The notes under the pieces are model-generated. The model saw only the letters and a list, made by a program, of their open reading frames with translations. It searched no databases and was not told where the DNA came from. This document shows, in pieces, positions 1-9,500 of a DNA stretch of 64,000 bases. Within the stretch, counting starts at the first letter, position 1. Every line of letters starts with the position of its first letter. Source of the DNA: Chrysaora quinquecirrha (Eukaryota; Cnidaria; Scyphozoa; Semaeostomeae; Pelagiidae); the NCBI GenBank assembly GCA_014526335.1, contig JACTAT010000042.1, forward strand, positions 197,541 to 261,540, written 5' to 3'. The translations under genes were made by a program, and so were the position numbers.

Positions 1-810
1 TTAAGACCGGTAAATTCTGTGGACAAATAAATATCAGAAACTGGCCAAAACAACTGAATAAGGGAGGCCCAGATACTTAACAAGTTGAACCGAGATATGT
101 TTTTATTCGTGTTGCAAACTGTTATGGATACAAACCAAAATGAACCCTGACTTACGTTTCTACAGGCCTCTTACTTCTCCCTCTTTCGAGGGAAGGTCTG
201 TTTGTATATTTTGGGTTTTGGTATACTTTTTCACGAAATCGGTATAAGGTCGAGTATACTTTTTTGCAAAATTGACTCAAAAATCGTATATGTTTTGAAG
301 CTCGGTTGGCACGTCCCGAACCATTGTGCCCCCGCGCTGGACTTCTCTTCTTCAATTGAGCTGATTTCAGTTTAAATCCATATTTCAATTTCATGCTACT
401 TCTTCTTGTTCTTTCCAGAAAATAGCTTAGTAATCAAGTTCTTACGCAGAAAAATCTAGTACAGAAACAAGTGCACAGACAAGTCCATGAACCTTATATC
501 AGCAGTGTTGCATTCATAGTTTACAAACAGCGAGAAAGGAGGTCAGACAGGTTCAGTAAGAGGCAGTGACAGAGTTCTGAGTGAGACCAGTTGTTTTTAG
601 TTAATTTTTTTGTTGTTTTAATGTTCAAGTGTTTATTTTATTTAGATTTTGAACAGTATTGTTCTTAGAGTACTTTTGATATAGCATATTTGAGTATTAA
701 ACACTAGCTATCGAGGTCAGTGCCTAGGCTAGACTTTTCATAGTATTTATTTTCAAATAGTCCTCAGAATGCGGAGGAGAGTGAGCGTTAACCTCCCCTG
801 AGTTGAATAA
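1..810. other. Non-coding left edge with a dispersed-repeat fragment
   Basis: No exon is recognised. Positions about 200-321 carry a degenerate AT-rich dispersed repeat (shared words such as GGTATAAGGTCG and GGCACGTCCC) that also occurs near 6383-6594 and, more diverged, near 55404-55540. The open frames here lack any recognisable domain. Confidence 0.5.
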
Positions 811-1087
811 AGGCCTAGCTAAATTAGGAGCCATGTTGCGCGCGGCATTATCGCCCGTGACATGTCCCCTCGACGTCTCCAAGTTTAGCCATCTCAGGAA
901 ATTTGTAGCGCATGACAAAATTTTTAGCGAGAGACACAAATGTTTCTGAGAGACAATAAAACATTTCTTGTCTCTGCGACTCGGGGGACATGTTGCTTGT
1001 TTGTCAATCGCATGTTTAGCCACCCTGGGAGACACGCCGAATACATGGTCGCGTGCGACATGTCTCCTAGTTTAGCCACAGCTTAGG
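811..1087. mobile_element. MITE-like element, 'AAACTGGGAGACATG' family, copy 1
   Basis: The block is bounded by imperfect terminal inverted repeats (AGGCCTAGCTAAATTAGGAG at the left; CTCCTAGTTTAGCCACAGCTT at the right). It is rich in the words GAGACA, GACATGT and TTTAGCCA. A shorter, similar copy lies at 62914-63139. No coding capacity is seen, so it is probably a non-autonomous DNA transposon, though its superfamily is not identifiable by eye. Confidence 0.6.
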
Positions 1088-1804
1088 CGGTGGTTGGTCA
1101 TAGAAACAGACCACCAGTGATTTGCGGAGGAAGTCTACAAGTTACTCTCTCCGCCTTAAAAGAGGCTATAAGAAATAGACTTGGATCGAGGTTTTCTTGA
1201 CTTTATTATCTTATTTAACAAAATATGAAAACTAAAAAGCTCCAACGTTTAATCAGAAGATTTACAAAACTTAAAGATTTATCTTAAGCACATTCACTAT
1301 AATTCGAGGGCTGTCAAAGCATTAGAAAAACTCAACTTTCTTGTAAAACTGTTAGGCCCTAATAGCTTGATTTCATTTAACTTTATTTTGCGATTATAAT
1401 GCTAACGAATGGACACTATTTAACGATTCTTCCTAAACCAAGTAATTCCTTCTGTGGCAATCTAATGCTTGTGTTTTTAACCTTTTTCTCTACAAAGTGA
1501 TTAACTGATAGATTTTCGCAATTAATACAAATTGACAAAATATAATTTGTGGTCGAATTCTTCGTTTTGAGTCTTCCACACTCTTGCTGTTTTGGTATTT
1601 TTAGCAGATGAGTTCTAATGCCTTGCTAAATGCAGTCATAGGTATGTTTTTAGCTTGTAGAATTACCTGAGTTTTTTGTCTTGTGGTAAGTTGTTCTGAA
1701 GTCCTTGTAATCTTAAAGATTATTTACAGTGGAACATTGATATAGGAGACACATGTAGACCAATAGCGTTGTCCTTTATAGAGAGGTGTCCGTTGTATGG
1801 AGGT
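1088..1804. other. Non-coding stretch
   Basis: AT-rich sequence without a recognisable exon. Around 1731-1800 (CAGTGGAACATTGATATAGG, followed by 'tagagaggtgtccg' words) it resembles the ends of the pogo/Tigger-like MITEs at 13096-13263 and 16895-17068, so a degraded copy may be present. Confidence 0.4.
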
Positions 1805-1972
1805 GCTGTGGCGTCATGGTGTAATCCAGCTGACTCGTGTTGTCAGGAGCTCAGTGTGACCAGGTATCAAGCCCAGCCACGGTAGTGCCACAGCCAGGGT
1901 GAAGGTCTCGATTAGTTAACCGACTACTGGGATCCTAGCGACTGACGCTAAAAAACACCATTTCATCATCAC
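1805..1972 (+). mobile_element. tRNA-derived SINE, family A, copy 1
   Basis: The block has a box A-like segment (TGGTGTAATCCAGCTG) and a box B-like segment (GGTATCAAGCCC). These are followed by a family-specific body with AAGGTCTCGATTAGTTAACC and CTAGCGACTGACGCTAAA. The same arrangement recurs at 5512-5820 on the plus strand, and at 30565-30640 and 58459-58640 on the minus strand. The internal promoter layout is that of a pol III SINE. It is not a tRNA gene, because no cloverleaf can be drawn. Confidence 0.65.
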
Positions 1973-3553
1973 CACCTTCACCGTTTGTTTTACGAAGAAA
2001 TGACCTTTGGGACAAGTCCAACTTCACAAGAACAAACCTCGTCCCCACGGGGTAAATAGTGACGAGGTTGCGCCAGAACAACAGCAACCACCAACAAAGC
2101 AACCACCTTTTACATAATTAAATTGAATTGAATTGAATGTTCTGATTGCACAGTGACAAAGTGATCAACCAATCAGAGTGAAACCTTCGACTCCGAAGGG
2201 AAGGAACACGAGTGGACCAATGAACAAAGACACAGAATGATTTTATATATCTTTGAAGGCTTAGCCTCGTATTGATAAACAGATAACAATGAGAGCGAGG
2301 TTGACGCGTTAGGTTTATTGGTCCAGTGTCTTCTAACACAATTTTGCTAAAAATACATCTTTCTACAAAATTTGACCTGACCTGACGATGTTGAATGAAC
2401 ACTTACTTTTTTGGTCTCTTAAATTTCTTGGTTTTTTAACCTAAATTTACTTTTATGAAAAATTTTCTCTAAAAATGAGTTAAGTGGTTGGCTGATCGAA
2501 GAACTGGGAACGAAATTAATCTCTTTATTAAAACCAACTTAAAAATTTGTGCTTAATTTGCGAAATTATGTACTCTTGCAGATGGTTTCAAATCGAGTGT
2601 TTTGACAGTTATAATTTAGCATGCAGTGCAGTGTGTGGTTATTCAAAGCTAGTTGTTTCGGATTAGACGAGTTGTTCATGTGTACAGAAGTTGCTTATAC
2701 ATCATGCTGGGTAGCTACACTCTTGGTATGACTTGGTATGATCTTGGTATGTTCTATCATTTTGTTTAAGACAGAATCTTAAGCCAAAACTTTAGTAGAC
2801 GTTTGCTCAACTTTTAATGTGTCGTTTCTTGTTTGTAGTTCACTTTTGTTCTGCTGACGTTTAATTCAGAAAATTGGTGATTTATCGAGAAATGAAGACA
2901 TGGTGGGGAGAAAACCAAGACCAACTAAGATGCACGGACAAGGTGGAGCAGAGTTTTGAAGACATCTTATTCTGGCCTAATTATCTGTGAATCTTGGTGG
3001 TGTCGACCAGTTGACAGGTAGAATATTATTTGTTCCAAAAGAAAGATCTATCCAAGTCGACAAGTTTAAACTGAAATTCTTAGCATCAACGTGTAGCAGA
3101 AGTGAGAGCTGCAACATCCTTGGTGCTGTAAATCACGACGACCTGATAACCTAGAAGGCTGGGACCGAGGAATAATGAAATGACGTCAGTCCAAATTAAG
3201 TTGCAGATGTTTTTCCCAGTGGTTAATATAGAGAGCATAAAAAACTTCACTATTAATGTAGCTGGATAACCGAGGGGATTTTCAAGCATTGCTAAAATTT
3301 TCTTCAATTAGTTAAAATCACTAGCATTATCAACGAAGATGAGTTTATATCCCGTTGAAGTCAAGAAAACTACTATTTCATGACCGGATGTTTTGGGTGG
3401 ACCGTCTTGGCCGGTTACTAGCAGCCAGCGGATTAGAAATTCCCTGTCGGTTCTTACTCCAATCGATGGCAAAAGCAGGCGGAATTTCAAAACCGTTGAT
3501 ACGCGGTGCCGCTGTTGATGATGAGAGCGATATGAAGAAGTCGGACGCGGAGA
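1973..3553. other. 5' flank of the HCN gene
   Basis: No exon can be assigned with confidence. The stretch may contain the HCN promoter and untranslated exons. A 32-codon ORF at about 2892-2990 (start MKTWWGEN) is open but has no recognised homology. The HCN reading frame has an in-frame stop at 3533-3535, only 18 bases before the chosen ATG. Confidence 0.4.
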
Positions 3554-6500
3554 ATGTTATCGATGCGAACGGTGCAAGTAAATCACATAGATGGTTTGGA
3601 AATTCATCGAAAATCACACCGAATTATCAAGTCGAGCAAAAAGAGGTCCTGGTCGTTCAGGAAGAAGCCAGCGGTATCGAGGCAAAAGAAAAAATCTTTC
3701 AAAAACAGTGAAATCATAATCAATGTGCAAGAAAGTGATGCTGATTGTGAAAAGGTCGTTTATTGTGAGACAGAAATTGGATTAAATGGAATTAATGGAA
3801 ATTTTGATGGACAGAACTCTGACGATACAAAAGAAAATCAAGATGATAAACCAGATACATTGTCATCGCGAGAGAATAATGATTTCAGCGAAGAGATGAC
3901 CCCGATGGGTCGAGTTCTCGTCCCTGTTCGACATGATGGAGGCTCGAGCTGTGGATACAATGCCCTGTTTATTTCACCCTGTAAACCACTGCACGCTGCC
4001 ATGGAGCCTCCGAAAGTGGAGTCTTCTCTTGGTTCGAGACTAAAAGGGTGGCTACGACCTGCAACTAGCTCTGTTAATATGAAGATATTTGGTGGAATTC
4101 GTGGTGTTGCTAAAGAGCAGCAAAGAATGAAGCAAACTGTGCTGTTGATTCATCCATACAGCACTTTCAGGTATATCTTTGCATCTATTCGAATATTTTA
4201 TGTGTTTATGTTTTCATGCATGAATTTATAGCACTTTCAGGTATGTCTTTGCATCTATAAAGCATTGAAGTTTGCATGTGTTAATGCATAATGCATGTAT
4301 GATGTTGTATTTGTCTTATAGCACTTTCAGGTATGCCTCTGCATCTTTAGTGCATTAATATTTGTACGTGTTCGTGTTTGTTTTAATGTATGTATCTTAC
4401 AGCACTTTCAGGCATCTTATAGCAATTTCAGGTATGTCTTTGCATTTTGGATCATTCATGTTTGTATGTGTTAGTTTTCTTTGTATTAGTGTATGTATCT
4501 TATGAAACTTCCAGGTATGTTTTTGCATCTATAAAGCATTGAATGTTGTATGTGTGTATGTTTTTTGCATTAATGTATGTATCAGCAATTTCAGGTATCT
4601 CTTTGCATCGTTTGTGTGTGTATTTTTTTGTATTCATGTATTCATGTATGTTTGTCTTTGAATCGGTAAATCGTTGAAGCTTGTATGTTTTTTGTATCAG
4701 TGTATGTATCTAATACCCATGGGCGAAGGGAAGATTAAGTCAAGTGGGGGTGTCTGGTTTTTGATACATCGTTTGTGCCGATCTGACCTATTGCCGTAAT
4801 GGCTATTTTAAAATACTTTTTACAGTAAGAGGAGCTGCAGCCCTCTCGGCCCATCTTCCTCCTACATCGAATTATATAGCTCTTTCAGGAATGCATTTGC
4901 ATGTTTTCTAAATTTGCTGCAGTAGAAACCCGCGCTTCACAGAACTGCATCAATAAATAATAAAAGGTTCTAAAAACTTGGCAGAAGAATAACTTGATAT
5001 AACTTCATATAAGAAAGCACATTATCATTATGCCCGATGTTTGGGATAAGATGAAACTCTGAGTTACATTATAATAGTCTTTTCTTTCATTAGTTGTACA
5101 AAAGATTTTTACGTAAGATTTGCATCCATCTTCTACCCTTCGGTACATAGAACAGAACTGACAGATAGACGAAGGCGGGGCAATCAAGTGAGGTCGATCA
5201 AATACGATAAACTTAGAAGCAAAGATCAAATCCTAAATTAAAGGAATAACTGATCAATGCAAAGAAGGGAGCAAATATTTGTTAAGATTTTCAACTTGAT
5301 TAAAAAAGTTAACAGATTGAATCTCTCTAGAAATAAAGGCTTTATAGGAACGTGCAGTTTGATATCATTCCAGGTTCTCGGTCTTAATCCGGACAAAATT
5401 TGGAAAGCCATTCCGGATATAAAATTTCCTCTTTCATGGTTCATTGGAGGTCCTACCCCTAACATTTGGCTATCAGAAACCTGTGGGTTAACCTTGGTGA
5501 GATATCCCACAGATTCTGTGGTGTCGGCGCCTAACCCAACTAGCTGGTGGTGTCAGAAGGTCAGCGAGATCGGGGTTCGAGCCCCAGCTACGATAGCCAC
5601 ACAGCCAAGGTCGAGGTCTCCGTCTCGATAAGTTAACCTGAGCGACGGGCATTTCACTCAAAGAAAGGTTTACGAGATTCGCATTAAAACCAAAGGATTT
5701 CCAAGAGATTTTCATTAAAACAATAGATTTTCTGGCAAGTGTGTACGAGATTTCCGGGAGTGATTCGCCCCTCGCTTCTGAGATTCTAGCGACTTGTGCT
5801 AAATACACCATTTCACCGTAGTCTTCACAGATTTTGTATATTTTTTTGTAGCACGGTTCAGCTGAATTATCTCTAATCTCGCCTTCTTATCTTCCTAGGA
5901 ACTACTGGGATTTGGCCATTCTTCTTCTGCTGATCTGCAACATGATCATTCTTCCAATTACAATCACATTCTTCCGTGAAGATGCTGACACTGCAATGTT
6001 CGTCTTCAATATCGTATCTGATGTTCTTTTCATGATTGATATCTGCCTGAATTTCAGAACAGGATTCATGGCCCCGGTTGTGGCTCACATGTTATTCTCA
6101 ATGCAAAAGCAATTGCCAAGAGGTATGTTATTTCGTATGATTTCCAGGGGGGAAGCTGTAGGCCTTAGCTGATATATTTTGTCTTGTGGAATAGTTCGAC
6201 CCATCAGTTAACTGGTATCCGATAATTTGGGCTTGGACACATGTAATACTCCTCGTATAGTGGTAGCCCCCCTCCCTTCGCTAAGAGTTTAACAGAACGA
6301 TAGCTTAGTGCGTGTGTAACTTCTACCTAGCTCGCTGACAGAACGAAAGAGCCCAGGAGGGCACTAGGTATAATTTGGATACTTAGGACGTGCCACCCGC
6401 AGCGGTATCGATTTTCACGATTTCGGAATAAGGAACGGTGTCAACATCGGTCTCCATTTTCAAGATTTAGTATATTTTCACATATTGGTGTATTATTTTC

Positions 6501-9500
6501 AAAAAACTGGTATAAGGTCGGGCATACATTCTTGAATGATTTTTATAAAAATGGATATGTTTTTGGTGCTTGGGCGGCACGTCCCTAACATAATTTGATG
6601 AAATGCCCCCTGGCTGGGCGAAAGAGATACAAATCGAACTGAGATTTAAGATTGACGAATTATGAAATGAGGAATAAGGATATTTATACAAGTTCAAACG
6701 AAAATATAAATAGTGTGCATAATTAGAGTGCATAATAAATCCTATTACATGAAGAATTTCAGATGAAATTGTTTTGCAATAAATTGTTCTTGCCATACTC
6801 TTAGCGTTATCCTTTGTTTGCTTTAGATACCTGAAAACCTGGTTCATCTTGGATTTCATCAGCTCACTCCCCTGGATTACATAGTAAATGCTACAACTGG
6901 AATAAGAGATGGCTCGGCTGTCAGGGGGGCCTCGCGTGCTTTGAAATTCCTAAGACTGGTGAAGCTTCTGAGCTTGCTGAGATTGCTGAGAATATCGAGA
7001 ATTTTACGATACATCAGCCAGTTTGAAGAGGTCAGAGGATTACTGATTTTGTTTACAGTAAAAATATATGCTCACATCACATCAGACAATAACCCCCTCT
7101 GCAGTGCATATCCACCACCTCAAGCATAATAACCCTCCCCTGGCATCATAATAACCCCCTAGAACCATGCCCAAACGATCAAACATTGCTTGTCAAACAT
7201 TTTGAATTTCGTTGCTAATCATAATGTATGATGGTTTGGCTACATCCCAAGAAATTGCTCTTCAAACTTTGTTGCCTGATACAAGCATGAAGTGTTGTTA
7301 AGCTTTCCAAAAATATTGCTGAAAGAATTCTTCTTGCTAAGCAATGTTTTGTGACGTGGCCAAACGATCAAAGATTGCTTGTAAGCTAATATAAAAAGTT
7401 TGGCCAGCAATGTTTAATCGTTTGGCAGTGCTTTGTGTTTGATAATATTGTTGAATTTAAAAGCTAATGTCGTTTCAAGCTAATGTCGTGTAGGGGAGTT
7501 GGGAATTTGAGATTAGGGCTATAGGACTTCGTGATATGATAAGGGTAATGGCTTCAGAGTTGCAGAGTTTGAAACAATGGTTGTAAACCCTTCACTCCCT
7601 GCATGCTGCATCGAATAGCTGCTTTTTAAATGCTTTCTCGGGTGAATCAACTTGGAAAAGATTCGATTGACTAAAACTTCTCTATTCTTTTCAGATATTC
7701 CATATGACAACTTCATTCATGAGATATATCAAACTGATCTCAATGATGCTTTTGGTGGCCCATTGGAATGGATGTCTCAATTTCTTAATTCCAATGCTAC
7801 AAGATTTTCCATCTGATTGTTGGGTGAAAATCAATAACTTGGAGGTACAGTATATTACAAGAAGTTTTGTTATCGTGCATCCCCCTGTGTAATTCAAATA
7901 GTCTGTACAGGCTAGTTGTAGAAATTAACCTTTTCGCCCGCAAGCCAAAAGGCCCTTATACTTAACAATCATTAGCTCCCACCTGTTTTGTGTTATTCAA
8001 AGAGTCAAATATTGTTTGTCAAACATTTGAAATTTGCTTGTGAAGCAAAATGTTTTACTGTTTGGCAACGTTGCAAAACAATTTTGTCAAACATTTTTGC
8101 TTGTCTGTCAAGCATTAATGTTTTTGAACCTTTTGAAAACATCCCAAATGAATTCTGGTATTGATGATTGTCCAGCAATGTAATGTGAAGTGGCCAAACG
8201 TTCAAACATTGCTTAATGAGCAAATTTCAAATGTTTGACTAAATGTTTGATCGAGCTTTCGTTCCTTGTTAGGCAAACTTGCTCATTCTGTTTGACGAGC
8301 TGAGCATGCGCATTGGCTACTGTCTTTTTTGTTCTCGTATTCTTCTATTTTTCGCTAGTGCTTCTATTCCTGTATTTTTCATGAGTACAATGTGGGGGAA
8401 ATCAGTAAATAGCATTCTGATAGGCAGTTTTTGTTGCTATCTAGCTAGGCCATGCTCTAATAAAGCCTTTTGTGTTTTTTTCAGAACGATTCCTGGACGG
8501 TTCAGTATTCTTGGGCATTATTCAAAGCTCTGTCCCATATGCTGTGCATTGGATATGGACGTTTTCCGCCTGCGAATCTTTCAGAGGCCTATATTACGAC
8601 ATTCAGCATGATAACTGGTGCAACTTTCTATGCCTTGTTTATCGCCCATTCTATGGCCTATCTTCAACATGTTGACTCAGCCAGAAGGCAATATGCTGAA
8701 AAGGTAAGATTGTATCAAGCCTTGCTAGTCTATTTTATTAGTCTTTTTACTAGTACGTAGCATCAGCCATCTGTCATATAATGAGAGACTACGAATTTTA
8801 AAATTGCCAACTCTGCTTTACAGAAGGAGACGAGGGGATATGATAACAACATTTAAATTATTTCATGGTCTTATTGATACTGAGAGCTCTAGATTTTTCA
8901 AGATAAACAATAATAGAACAAGAGGACACGAATTCAAAATAGTCGTAAACAAGTCAAGGCTGGACATAAGAAAACACTTTTCTCATTAGAGAGTCATAAT
9001 GAATGGAATTCATTGAAAAAGAAATAGTAAATGCTGATAATGTACTGAATTTTGAAAACTATATGACAGTTTCCGTCGCGAAAAATATAACTTTTGTACT
9101 AACTGATTAATTTAAATGCTTAAACTCAGGGTTTTATAGGCGTTAGCCTTTTAGCCCCTTAATTACATTTATATTATATTATATTATTATTAATACTTTG
9201 ATATGATATACAATATACAAAAGCTATGATATATTGAAATACCCAAATATATCCGAAAAACAAAAAATACGGGAGGATAGCCTTGGGCTGTAGGACTTGG
9301 AGAATTACTCGGTGTTATCATTGAGCTCTATAGCTCAGTGGAAACGTCATTGGCTCTCTGATCATGCAGTCGAGGTATGTATGGTATGTCACTTGTGGAA
9401 AAAACTATCCTAGTGTTCGCCAGTATCAAAAGCTGTCAGTCAAACTGGGCATTCGAAAGGCAGAATTTGTTTCAATGTCTCGTCTGACATGACTGCAACT

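Noticed and set aside
6801..6827. Alternative acceptor at 6804 that would keep the HCN exon 2 frame open
   Set aside because: It would insert ALSFVCFR before YLKTWF, unlike any HCN S2-S3 linker I know. The acceptor at 6826 joined to AG gives the typical AIAKRYLKTWF.
9320..9400. Functional tRNA gene (strong box A at 9331)
   Set aside because: Box B is deleted, no acceptor stem forms, and the block recurs as part of a longer dispersed repeat. It is a SINE.
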